From the NCBI GenBank assembly GCA_009823395.1, contig CM020501.1, forward strand, positions 5,657,861 to 5,721,860: a stretch of DNA of 64,000 bases, written 5' to 3'. This document shows, in pieces, positions 33,630 to 44,819 of this stretch (the stretch's first letter is position 1; every line of letters begins with the position of its first letter). The position numbers and the translations under genes are program-made. This DNA comes from Thamnaconus septentrionalis. Taxonomy: Eukaryota > Chordata > Actinopteri > Tetraodontiformes > Monacanthidae. The notes beneath the pieces were generated by a model. It made no database searches and was not told the DNA's origin. It saw only the letters and a list, made by a program, of their open reading frames with translations.

Positions 33630-34520
33630 AGACGGTTCCTCAGAGGAAAAGAGACCATGGTCAGTCTAGAGGTTTAGGCAAGACATGAAGACGGTCATCT
33701 TCCTCAGTTCCGAAGGCACTTTGACATTTAAGTTGACTTTGTTAAATATAAGAATTGTTTTTTTTCTGTTCCTCATCAAAAGATGGTGATAGTTTAACAT
33801 GTTTCATGGTGGACCAAGGCCGAACACTACCTTTAACTTGGAGTTAAGGAATTGATCTGACTGAAATCCATTGCCAAAAAAAAAATGTTTAACTTTAGTT
33901 TAAGGGGAAGTCATCAACTTAGTATTGCATTTATTTTTACATTATTATGCAAACTGTACATTATTTTTAAATAAATAAAGTAAATATATTTTTTCCTAGA
34001 AAATGTATTATCTCTTTGAATCCACTGGTTGTCCCCCTGCTTCCACGAGAATGCGTGCACACCCGTGGGAGTTCAGTACACAGGCTCTCTAGAGGCTGGA
34101 TGTGTTCACCTTCAGTAAAATGTTAATGTAACAGAGCGCAAGTTGAGTCCTTGGGGAAGGAGTGAGGGGATTAAACACGGCAAAGTTGCTTTGCTGTTAA
34201 AGAGTGACTAATCGCGTGGTCACACTCTGCAATCTCAAGTTGCACATCTCAAGGTGGAGCACACTGCTTTGACAGTGGTGCTGAAAATTAACACTCCCAG
34301 TCGAACAAAAGTCAGCGGCTGCTTATTAGTCATGCTTGTGTTCCTACCGGGAATCGTCATTATTAGTTGATGGTGAGAACAAAGGAAAAGGACGACCACG
34401 CAGACCGTCTGTTACTAGTGTTCCCAGCGATGGCTTAACGTTGTTGCAGATGATGCCCTCTGTTCCGTTAGTTTTGCTGCACACAGTGCACAGTGGGATA
34501 TTTAGAAGCAGCGCAACAAG
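33630..34520. other. non-coding DNA, no gene seen
   Basis: Mixed, moderately AT-rich sequence with an A-tract near 33875. The 107- and 103-codon frames at 34336-34659 lie on opposite strands over the same DNA, and neither shows a domain. Confidence 0.45.
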
Positions 34521-34524
34521 AGTG

Positions 34525-34622
34525 CTTGGCTGGTGCCTGGATTGCAGCCCACTGCATGCTGGGATAAGCTCCAGCTGCCTGCCATCCTGGAGGAGGCGAG
34601 ATGATGATAGATGTGTGAAGGA
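34525..34622 (+). mobile_element. fragment of the fish repeat, forward orientation
   Basis: GCTGGGATAAGCTCCAGC (34558-34575) is the best-preserved signature of the family (usually GCTGGGATAGGCTCCAGC). It is followed by GGAGGAGGCGAGATGATGATAGATG-type sequence resembling the GGATAAGCGG..ATGGATG end. This fragment lies inside the two overlapping frames mentioned for the preceding stretch. Confidence 0.65.
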
Positions 34623-34629
34623 CGACAGT

Positions 34630-35165
34630 GGAAAGAAAAGCAGCTTGAGCTGCATCTGAATTTGTTGCCCCTGTAATTCAGAGAAAAATGCTTATCTGTG
34701 ACTGGCTGACACGCCTTTGGCAAATTTATCGACTTCATTTGTCAATAATTACGAGTGGGAAAAGGATAGGCTATTCTAAAAACCATTTTGTGCTTATGAT
34801 TGCTATGAGTCTCTCTCAAAAAAAATGAACTGATGTAGTGAAAAATGCCACTATGGTCACGACTAAATTTCTAATTATCTTAAAGGCATGACGTTACAGA
34901 GATCTAGAGTGGCTTTCATGACTGCATGTTTTTTAGTGGTTCTGATTTAAAGGTGGAGACTTCCAGTTCTGTGGGAACACCAGTGGCACCCTCTTCTCCA
35001 ATAAAATAGTAAAGCAAACAGACAGAAGATGTTTACTTTTGAGTAAGTAGACTTGTTGGACTGACAATCCTTTTCACTCTCTAGATAATGCAGCAGTTTG
35101 TTCCATTCTGAGCGACTACTTAATGTAGCAGTGTTGATTTGTTTCCTCGATGTAGCTCCTTTTAA
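34630..35165. other. non-coding DNA, no gene seen
   Basis: No repeat or gene recognised. The small minus-strand frames have no domain. Confidence 0.45.
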
Positions 35166-35171
35166 ATGATT

Positions 35172-35440
35172 TCTACAACCCCAAGTCAAGAAAAAATGGG
35201 ACAGTGTGTAAAATATAACTCAAAACAAATGTAATGACATGCAAATTTTATGAACCCATTTTTAAACCAAAATGTTTACAAAGTCATTGGCATGAACAAA
35301 ACTAATGCATTAATAAAAGATTGATTTTTTTTTTTTTTTTTTTATTCCATTTGAGGACTAATTTGACTATGTAAGCAACAGGTCTGTAACATGACCAGGT
35401 ACTAAAGGAGCATTTCAAAGAAATGACTCAATTTAGCCAC
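35172..35440 (+). mobile_element. short MITE-like fish DNA element remnant
   Basis: It begins TACAACCCCAAGTCAAGAAA, then TGGGACAGTGTGTAAAAT, CAAATGTAATGACATGCAAAT and, after a T19 tract, AAGCAACAGGTCTGTAACATGA with AAAGGAGCATTTCAAAGA. These match in order a short repeat common in fish genomes that starts TACAACCCCAATTCCAA and contains GTTGGGAC and GTAAAATGTAAAT. No transposase is present. The copy is diverged and its far end is unclear. Confidence 0.65.
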
Positions 35441-35444
35441 AGTT

Positions 35445-36290
35445 CTTCAGACGCTCAAATATACATAGATTTAGAAGAAGAAAAAAAGATGATAACAAAA
35501 CTCTTCTGAATAACATTGTACATCTATTGCTGCTTGCTGTAAATTAAACATATGTTAAATCCCATGACTAATTCAGACTTCAACAGCCCTCTAAAGGCAA
35601 AAAAAATGGTGGTGGTTGGGCTATCAGATGTTTCATGGTTCAACAGGACACTAATGCAAAATGAATGACCTGGGCCTATTTGAGTTGAGCACAGAGGGGG
35701 TTAAAGCGAGTAAAGAGCACTTCTGTGTTTGCTCCGCTCCCATGCTGTGCCTGGCCCTGGACTTGGAATGTCCCTTTAACTTTTTATTTTTTTTTTTTTT
35801 CTTACCGAGAGCGAGTGAGAGAGAGAGAGAGAGGGAAAGAGAGAGATACTCTGCCCTCCAAGAATAATCAAGAGCGCACAAGTTAAGACGTCTTTGTCCC
35901 TTCATTCATTTTTTTTGCCCCTTAAATGGCCATTTAGAGAGCAATTGTATTGCTTTCATTTGTTCTGATTTGCGCTGAGCTGTGGCATAAAAAGGTAATT
36001 AAAACTAATTGCCGCCGAGGTCAATTGAAGGTGCGTACAAAAGGGGCGAGAGAGAGGGAGCGAGCGAGCGAGCACCGCTGCCACGCTGGGGCGGCCAATC
36101 GCTCGCTCCATCACATTTTCATGTATCTATCAAATTACTTTCTGCTTAAATTGACCGCCGCAGTTGTAATTTCCAGAGCCGGTATGGGGCTCCCCCCCCA
36201 CCCCCCCTTCATCCTGCTCACCTGCAAAGGTATAATTATATTTGGCTGCATCTGCCAAGAGGAAAGTGAGAGCAGGCGCAGAGGGTTCTG
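35445..36290. other. non-coding DNA with T and GA tracts
   Basis: A T-rich run near 35781-35800 is followed by (GA)n at about 35816-35847. A GAGC/GAGAG-rich patch lies at 36048-36075 and a C-rich run at 36191-36208. The Ser/Leu and Arg/Glu frames here are repeat artefacts. Confidence 0.6.
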
Positions 36291-36299
36291 TTCATTTTA

Positions 36300-37130
36300 A
36301 TCGGCGAATTGACGCGGCTCTTCGCTTACATCAGTGCCTCCAGCACCCCGGGGCCACTCGACCCCGCAGTAATTTACCTCAGCTTTTATGAATAAGAATA
36401 ATGGCATTAATTTTAATAGTGCACACCACCCAATTCAAATTACATTAACCTTCCGACAGTGACCTCCGAGTGGTGGAAACTACTGTATTTTGTTTCCGCC
36501 GCACCAGCTCGTTTTTTGGCGGTGGTTCTTCGCTAGATGATTGAAAAAAAAAAAAAAAAAAAAAAAAAAGCGAGGGACGGGGGTTTCAAACTTTTCACAA
36601 GTCATCTGTCGAAGGAACAATTTGTCATGATACACAACAGTACAAGTGCAACAGAATACCCCCTGAAGGCACTCATCCTGTCAGTTGGAGAACAGCGCCA
36701 GCGCCCCCTTTCCTCTGAAGAAAGACGTCAACATGTATGGATATCGTGGCTTCGCCGTGACGCATTAGTCCCCCTTCAAAAGGCACCGTCCAAATCTACA
36801 TAATGTATACAGCCTCCATCTGACGGATTGCATTTCGCTAAATAGATTTAATTATTAATTGGGTTTCATCTGTATGCCGTGGCGCTTTAATAACATCCAG
36901 GGTATAATGGAATCAGCCAGTTTCTTATTTTTCCGCACGTTGGCGTTGCGTCTTTCGATGGCAGCGTGCCTCGGCGCCGCGTCCAGGCTTAATTGAAAAT
37001 GACGTTTCATGTTACGCGAAGTAAATGCACAATCGCCGGCGAATATCAGGGGATAAAAGCAATCTATTTCCAGCAACCGGAGTGGTCTTAAAGGAGCAGT
37101 TCGCATTAGTTTTAACATTCAACATTCTAT
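36300..37130. promoter_or_regulatory. candidate conserved non-coding element pair
   Basis: Two motif-dense parts (about 36300-36530 and 36800-37115) flank an A26 tract. They carry ATGGCATTAATTTTAATAG, TTTAATTATTAATTGGG, GGCTTAATTGAAAATGACG and many isolated CpGs (GCCTCGGCGCCGCGTCC). This mix of preserved CpG and TAAT cores is characteristic of developmental enhancers. No frame is coding-like; the 87-88 codon frames have no domain. Confidence 0.35.
36544..36569. repeat. A26 homopolymer
   Basis: A run of 26 A separates the two enhancer-like segments. It could be an inserted poly(A) tail, but no retrocopy is recognisable 5' of it. Confidence 0.9.
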
Positions 37131-37134
37131 TACC

Positions 37135-40107
37135 TTATGTGGTTTGAAGTGAATCAGTTGTGCGTCCGACCTGCGTTTGTAAGTTATTGTTGAGCTCTGA
37201 CTGTTTTTTTATTATCAAGGCATAGCTTTGTCTCTCTGACTGTGACATAGAGATCACTCACCACTCTTATTCATTCAGGAATAACCCACTGGCTACATGT
37301 TGTTTAGTTTGCACATCGTGTACTGAGTGAGGGGTACAAGTCACTACTTTAGCCTTGATTGTGGCTCGTCTTGTTAGTTTCACTACAGGTCAGAAATTGT
37401 TTCATCAGTTGCCTTCAAGTCAAGTTTCTATTTAATATCAACCCAATTTAAAGCAAACTTTTGAAAATTCACAACGAAACTTGGCGACAAAGCCATCAGA
37501 AGAATGGAGAGAGGTATGGAGGAATTACATCAGTTGAGCAAGTTGTAGTTATTCTTGCCGAACAGCTAGCTAAAAGGAAAAAATAAATAAATAAATAAAA
37601 AGCCAGTTAGCAATTATTCAATTTGACTTTTTCCTCCAGAGGGAGCAGCTCAGCCAAAGAGGACAAATGGTCTGTTTCCTGGTCAACAGCCCACACCTGT
37701 GCACGTCCACTGGCACAGACCCGGACAAACTGATCATGTCATGAGTTGCTTACTGAGCAAACTGCAAATCAGTTTTCTGCACAGGTCTAAGCAAGAGATT
37801 GCCCCGAAAGCAACATGAAGAGAGTTATGGCGATTTTATTTATTCATTACTCCTGCCTTTCTTTTTGCTGGTAAGCCATGGAACATCCCATCCAATAGGC
37901 TGTAAGGGCGGTTGGTTTGGACATATTGTGCTATTTTCATTTATACAAATCTATATGGTTAACACTTTAAAGTGGAACACATGAAGCGTAAATTCTTCAA
38001 AATGCTAAATTCAGAGACTCAAAGATTAAGATCAATGTACAATAAGCAAAAAAAAAAAAAATTGTGTTGCTGGAAATTGAATGCCTTGGAATGTCTTTAC
38101 ACAAGTATGCTACTTTGCTACGAACTTATTGGAAGAATGAGCTATTCTTTATCACCAGGTACACTATTGTGGGAGAAAGAGAAGTGTTTTGGTAATGACA
38201 TTAAATCTTGTTTTGTTGTATGCAGACATCTCTGGTCGAACAAACTGATTTTCAAGACAAAGTGAGTGAGGTTCCGTTCATTTCCATTTACAATGGCTGT
38301 ATTGGGTTCTGCTGCTGCTGGGAAAGCAAAAGTCCTGCAATAAAATGAAGGGCGCGGTGCAACTTATCGGGCTTGTGTTGTGAAATGCCTTGTAGACCGT
38401 CAACACCTTGCAGCCCGTCTTGTTGCGTATTGGCTGCTATGCAAATGTTTTCCATTCTGCTTCTGCCTGCGTTGGCCCACTGGGGGGACAGCACAGCCGT
38501 CCTGTTTGCGGGTAGAAATTTAAATTTTGATGCAACGCTGCAAGGTATATTAACAATTATGCAAATATGGAAGAATACCTGATCGGATCACTCCAGCTGT
38601 TCTTTAGCACGGGGGCAAGCAGAAAATGTGTTCAAGCAATAACAGCGTGCCTGAAATAGAAGGAATTAAAGCACTTATGAAAATATTATACGGCACAATG
38701 AATCGAAGTGAACAGGGAATACTAGTTCATTTATATTAGGGTCATCCCTATAATGAAGGTATCAAAGCCTGTGCTGATATGAGCTGCAGTGTATCTGAAT
38801 ACAAAAAGGTATGGAGTAGAAATTAATCCTGCACAGAGGGAAAAAAAGAAATAAATTGGAATTAAATGAAAACATATTTCAGACTGTCGCTGGGCAAAAC
38901 AATGCAATTTATTCCACTTTTTTTTTTTTCCTTGATTGGTGCACAGACTGTATTAATTGTCTAATTCTCGGTGGGTCTGTGTTAAGGTAAAATGAAAAGA
39001 GCACAGAAATTGCAATACATTTTTTCTATGACACGTTCATATTGATCCATTTTCTGATGAATGATGAAATGCACTTTAAAAAGAGCACACAGGTTCTCGG
39101 TGACGTTGATGGTGATGATTTGGGGATGAAAATGATTCTTCTGTTTATTATCTTGGCTAGAGTTTAACATGCATTTTGCATTTTGTGTGCATGTGTCTTG
39201 TTTGGTTGTGGCTACCAACGTCTGTTTGTTGGTGCATCTTTTCGCACTTTCTTTATGTTTGCATTTGACCAGGATATTTGCTGGGCCTAAACCTGCATCC
39301 TGACACCCTTGGGCACATTGGTCACCCTTGCTAATGCAGCAACCAATTCAAGCCCCATTGTAAAAAAAATCAGTGAAATGGTTTGACGCTGCTTCCTGAC
39401 AGGATTGAATTCAAAGTTTGCAGCGGAATTGTTGGGCTGGTTGGGGTGGAAAGACAACAACGGAATAAGAGAAACAAGCAGCTGAGGGAGACGATAAAGC
39501 GGTCGTTCAATATATATCATTTTCTCCCTCGTGTACTTCAACAAGTTAATTCCCTTTATCTGGTTTTGTTATTATTTCTAAAGGCTTTAATGCGCTGTTT
39601 TGCCTCCAGCAACCACAATCCAACAAAGATCCATCTGTACCCAATCAGAGTGAGTTCTTGTTCCCGTCCCAACTACAAACCCTGAGTTGTCTTACGCAAT
39701 CCACCTTTGTTGCAGTTGATGCTCTGCATCCTTATCCAAATAAACTGGAGTTTTCCTGCAATTAAGTTTGAATTAGGTTTTTCTTTTTTTTTTTCTTTAA
39801 AGGAACCTTTTTGTGTTGCTCTGCTATGCAAAGGTGAGCATCTTTTTCTATTAAAAAGAAATCCTGATTTTTTAATGATAGGTAGAAGTGCAACCAATTG
39901 GTGAGTCAATCTCTTGGAATTATGAGCTAACTGCTCATTTAATCACTTTTGTTGACCAGAGCCTAGTACGACCAACATACTGTAGTTCTCATCAGACAAA
40001 TGAGTGATCAATGTCCAGAGGTCAGACTGACTCCCAAGCACCTGTACCTCCCTAGCTTAAACGATCAATGTTTTATAGAGCACTTTTTTTTTTCTCAAAA
40101 TTTGATT

Positions 40108-40143
<36 letters not shown>

Positions 40144-41390
40144 GTCCCAAATAAAATTTTATATTGCAAAGCTTCTAGATCCCTTCACCCAAACATTTCT
40201 ACTGTTGCTGCTCTTGTTTTGTCACCAAAGACTGATCACTTTTAGCAACACTGTTATTGTGGCCTCCACCCTTGTGACTGATAACTCATCTAATTTCTAT
40301 CTTTTATTTTGCTTATGAGGCACAGCTTTTTCCTGTTTTTTGCAAAATAACTAATTTTTAGTTTTTCAAAACTAAAACTGCCGGTCCAATTCTCTGAATT
40401 ACTGTGTGATTTAAATTGACATGCAGATTTTTGAATTTGGAAAGACAAACCAAACATTAAGTGCATTTACATTTTACAGATTTAGCAGTCTTGATGAAAC
40501 ATTTCATAACATATAACAGTGCTTCCAAAAACATTATTCCTCAAAAAATCATCTATGGAACTCAGTTTTGTGTTGGTGACATTTCATGACAAAACAGTAC
40601 ACTGTGACATTGTAACAGTTTTTGAATGTAGACATCTGGCAGTTTGGCCTCCAAAAAAGACATTTCTTTCAAACATTTTAGCAGTAAGAAATTGCTGTGA
40701 TGCTTACTCATTTTATTTCCCTGCCTCTACTTCAGACCTCTTGATGCAGACTATCAGTCTGCCCTTGGGTTCATTACTGGCAGTGGTTTTAGGACACATC
40801 ATTCTTTATGAGAATGTTGGATGGCAGGCATTAGCGGTCAGACAGAATAGCGCTGCACACTGTTTATCTTTACAGCTATTTTGGAAAAGTGCCTGGATTT
40901 TTTTTTTTTTTTTTTTTTTATGTTCCCTATATTAAAGCCCTCTGGCTTGAAGTAGCAAAATCCATATATGACACAAGAGCTGACTGTTTCTTAAAGCAAC
41001 AAGAGAAATCTGAGTGGGAAATGATCGTTTGGAAATCTTAAAAAACCTTGTATAAACCGTTTCTCCAGACTGTGTGGACATGGCTGGTCTCACCTAAATT
41101 GACATCTCCCAGCAGGCTCATTCATGGCAACCGTGACAATACTGGCACAGATGCGGCCCTAAACTTTGAGCCATCTGACAAGGATTCAGATCAGCAAACA
41201 GAAGTCAGGGCCTCTGAATAGTGTGTGAGAGCTCACCATCACTATGCCACTATAGTGAGAATGGTGACCTTAGAATTGATCGATGCACTATATTACGCTA
41301 TTTAACGCTATTACCCCAAAGTCTGAAATCTGGAAGTGGGAAAGAAAGAATAAACGGTTACAGGCCCACTTGAGCGTCACATCCTGAAAA
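37135..41390. other. AT-rich non-coding DNA
   Basis: It holds (AAAT)n at about 37578-37601, A13 near 38048, T-tracts near 38920 and 39783, (ATC)n at 40108-40143 and T22 at 40898-40919. The window's longest frame (40519-40935, plus, 138 codons) lies here and ends in the T22 tract. It is hydrophobic but has no recognisable domain, no splice context and ordinary AT-rich composition, so I do not call it. Confidence 0.5.
40108..40143. repeat. (ATC)n microsatellite
   Basis: Twelve ATC units, preceded by an imperfect TTATC. Confidence 0.95.
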
Positions 41391-41395
41391 ATGCA

Positions 41396-41483
41396 ACATT
41401 TGTCCTCCACAGGCTGGGACTTCCTCCACGACCTCCCAGTCTGTGTCAGTCAGTGGGCACTCTACCACTCGGCCACTGAGCTG
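41396..41483 (-). mobile_element. tRNA-derived SINE head
   Basis: On the minus strand, AGCTCAGTGGCCGAGTGGTA (41482 downwards) contains a tRNA A box, TGGCCGAGTGG, at 41465-41475. It is followed by AGAGTGCCCAC and a degenerate B-box region (GGTCG...AAGTCCC). The A box and spacing point to a Ser/Leu-type tRNA ancestor. It cannot fold as a functional tRNA. The SINE body probably extends towards lower coordinates, but I cannot set its end. Confidence 0.55.
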
Positions 41484-41489
41484 ATGAAA

Positions 41490-42730
41490 AGCAAAAACCC
41501 CAACAGGCTAATTGTGACTATATAGCATCTGTCTCTGAATCTGACCAGAGAGTAATACTCCTATTCCTGATGTTCCTGATGTTTAAAGCCATTTCTAGTA
41601 AACCAAAAAGTGAAGTTTCACATCACATTGCAGTTTCATGTTTTTAGCTCTATTGTTTTAATACTCAGCTTTATGTTGAATCGTGGCCAGTCTTTTCTTG
41701 CACTTCATTAAGTGTTCCACAGTATGTTTCGGCTAACGTCTTACACAGTTCATTCACAACTGAAGGACTTCTATTCACTCCAAAGCCAAAGCATTTAGGA
41801 GAAAACAGACTCAAGGCATCAGCATCGTATTCACAGAAAAGCAACCTCACTTCAACAGTTTACTTCAGCAAGCTGCTATACTCGAACAAGCTCACAACAA
41901 GGCTGTGCACTGAGATGCACCCTGTCAGTGAAGTGCAGCAGTATTAAGGGTACAACTCTTGCAACCCCTGGTCCACTAAATAGCAAAGCAGCAACTGGGC
42001 TGCATCCTGGCTGATGATGATCCAGGCAGTGTCTCTGCATGTCTATACCAGAGCTGCAAGCATTATCATCACTGAAACTAGTTTGCAAATAGTCAAACCG
42101 ACTGTGAATAGTGACTAAAGTGTCCTTGGGAGCGATCCTGCAAGAGATACATCCGAGATTTTAGCCGTCAGCTGACATTTTCCTCTCACCTACCAGAAAT
42201 AAACTCTTTGCCAGACAATCACTGCATTTATGTTGCAAAAATGTACTTGATCTTTTGGCTACACAAAACATAGATGCAGGTAACATTTATAACATGATGC
42301 ATGATATTGTAAATAGAATTTTATCATTTTGCATTTTTGTTTTTTGTAAAAACAGGATGTTAGAAATAACTGAGAAGCGCTGCAATGTGATAATTTTCCC
42401 TGAATATGCACTCGTGTGTTTAACTGTAACTTTAAAAGATAAACCAGCAACTCGACAGTTTTCAATTTAAAAATATGTTTTGATTTTTGATACTGATGCA
42501 ACCATGTGTAAAACGCAACTCCGTGTTTCTAGCTGGTTCTCGTTTCTTTTTAATCTGAGCAGAGCTCATAAAGATAGTGTATATAAAAAGGTTTCTTTAA
42601 CCAACATTTCAGAACTGACCTGCAGTGGTGGAGATTTATTTCATACACTTCTGTCTTTCATTTTAAAATAAAATGACCACAATCGTTAAAAGTTACCTTT
42701 CTTCCCATCAGACGCTTTGCTGGGCCTTTA
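41490..42730. other. non-coding DNA, no gene seen
   Basis: AT-rich. Small frames with no domain and no recognised repeat. Confidence 0.45.
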
Positions 42731-42735
42731 CTGCA

Positions 42736-42905
42736 GCAGCTGCTGATTGCCGGTCGCTGATGCTCCTTTTCCACAGAGGTCCAGAATCAGGTCGAGTTCC
42801 AGGCCGGTGTCCAGATTGGAACCTGTCTTTCCTGACAAAGACCAGGCTCTGGGCCAGGACAAGTGGTCCCAGAGTGACGCCACTTCTGTGCAGGGCCACA
42901 AAGAA
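42736..42905. mobile_element. possible MITE-like repeat with GGTTCC/CAGGACC-type motifs
   Basis: TCCTTTTCCACAGAGGTCCAG, AGTTCCAGGCCGGTGTCCAG, TGGAACCTG and GGCTCTGGGCCAGGACAAG recur as related half-sites. They resemble short fish elements built on repeated CCGGTTC/GAACCGG-like words. The inverted character is only partial and termini are not clear. Both overlapping frames (78 and 93 codons) are products of this composition. Confidence 0.3.
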
Positions 42906-42909
42906 TGAA

Positions 42910-44440
42910 CTGCTTAAGCCAGGAGCTGGTGGCTGGGTAGACACACCACATTGATTATTGTTTAAACATTAATAATTAAATAATGCTGAAGATGGATGTA
43001 AAGAATCAACAGCATTAATTCATGGAAAGAAACTGCCCTCTTTCCTTGCGCAACAAGACATTAAACTACTGCAGGGACACAGCTACACACATGCAGAAAG
43101 AAGTGTGTTACATTTATTTTAGGGGGATTTTTTTTTTTTTTTCTAAATCACCAGCTTAATTATCTTATTAAACAGAGTGAAGCGGAGTGGATTTTTGTAA
43201 AAGAAAAGGGGAAATGTATCCACTTCTTTGTTTAGGAAACATATTTTTATTGATTGATTTATCTTTACACATGCCGGTCGCCTTCTTGGAGCGGAAGATT
43301 GCTGATCTACTGCACACACACACACACCCAATACACAAACCTCTCTGTTGAAAGAGAGAATAAAAATGTTCCATTGATAAAATATTCAGTACTGATTAAA
43401 AGCAGTTACATGGACATCTGGGTACCACGGCACTAAATTCAGCTTTTAAGGGGGAACTTGGAGGACGTATTGTTTTTATTATTATTTTTTTTTAATCTGT
43501 TTGAATGCTGTCTCTTCTCCTGGTAATTAGATAACCTCAAAGCAGTTTATCGCACATGCTTTCAATCGGAAAATGTAAAAAATAAAATATTCATATTCAA
43601 AATAATTTGCGACAAAGGTTGTTCACATTCAAGTGTCTCCAACTCAAGGTTGTAGAAACGGTGAGTCCAACGTTGTTGCAGTGACGGAAAGCAAACAAAA
43701 AAAAAAGACGTGCCCGCTGACGTAATGGTGAAACTGGAACTGGCTCTTGCTGCAGTTTCTGTCTGGCTCACAACTTGAACTGACTAGGGACAGTCAGCAG
43801 CACCGTGTTCCAGTTGGTGGAAAAGGTTCCCAAAGTCTTTGCCATCAGAAAATCCTGGGTGGTCCACGATCTGCTGGCCCAAAAACAGATAGAAATGTTT
43901 AATACTGAATATGATGGTGGGCACTCGGTATTGCAAGAATTCAGATCCAAGTATGAGAAATGTATTCGTTTATTATAATCTGTGATGAACTGTTACACCC
44001 AACAAAACTGGCAGTCATATAGAGACAAAATGACCTGTGTGAGCTCGTAGTGCATTGACTGAGAAGCACATTAGGACACTGGTTTCTCCGTTTTCAGTTA
44101 TTTTTAATTCATTGTGCCATCTTTCCCCTAACAACACCAGGGACGAGCTTGAGAAAATAAAAGGTGTTCTAGTTCCCCCCTACACCTGCCGACTCTCACC
44201 GGCTGAAGTCTAAAATTGGAGTGCGTTGCTCGGGGAGCCGCATTCATTCCCTAATCTGAGCGGACTGGCATATGCATCGGGCCTCCAGGGACTTGCTTTT
44301 AGTCTGGCAGTTTGAGCGGGCACACAACCAGCATTGGCTTCCCCCCACACTGTGCACACATGCACGGCAGCAGCGGCGAGCAAGCGGGCAAAACCGTTTT
44401 GTTAAGCATTACTTTAATTAAGTGCTGTGCAGAGAGTGCG
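42910..44440. other. non-coding DNA, no gene seen
   Basis: A T-tract near 43130-43142 and a short CA run at 43314-43326. The segment around 44160-44420 contains more CpG (CGTTGCTCGGGGAGCCGC, GGCAGCAGCGGCGAGC) and may be a small regulatory island. Confidence 0.45.
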
Positions 44441-44455
44441 GTGGCCAGCCTTGGA

Positions 44456-44493
44456 GGGGGTGAGGGACAAAGTGGGAGGGGGGGAGAGAGGGG
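44456..44493 (+). other. G-quadruplex motif on the + strand
   Basis: G-runs at 44456-44460, 44464-44466, 44474-44476, 44478-44484 and 44490-44493 are separated by loops of 1-7 bases and satisfy the standard quadruplex pattern. Confidence 0.65.
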
Positions 44494-44717
44494 TACAGAT
44501 AATGGGTCAGATGGAGCACAGTGATGGTAGTGGAACACAGAGTGGTGGTTCTGGGCGGGGGTGCTTTTAGTAGAGAAGAGTATCCTTGGTAAGTCATGGA
44601 AGTCATGGAAATAAAGAAATTAAAAAAAAAAAAGAACTTACGACATCAAAACAGAAGGAAGTGATATACACAGCGCTCGGTGCAATTATGTGATGTTTCA
44701 TGATGTTGCAATATGTA

Positions 44718-44816
44718 TGCACACACACGCACACACTGTATATATATAAACACACACATACATACATATATACATATATACATACAGTATATATATATTT
44801 ATATATATATATATAC
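44718..44816. repeat. compound CA/TA/TACA microsatellite
   Basis: About 100 bp of alternating purine-pyrimidine sequence: CA runs, TATA runs and CATA units. The Tyr/Ile/His frames through it on both strands (102 and 124 codons) are artefacts. It is a candidate for Z-DNA or cruciform extrusion and for length polymorphism. Confidence 0.95.
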
Positions 44817-44819
44817 TTG

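Noticed and set aside
34336..34659. 107-codon plus and 103-codon minus frames
   Set aside because: They are opposite-strand shadows of each other and contain a fragment of a fish repeat.
40519..40935. Longest open frame in the window (138 codons, plus)
   Set aside because: No domain, no splice context, AT-rich composition like its flanks, and a C-terminal poly-Phe produced by the T22 tract.
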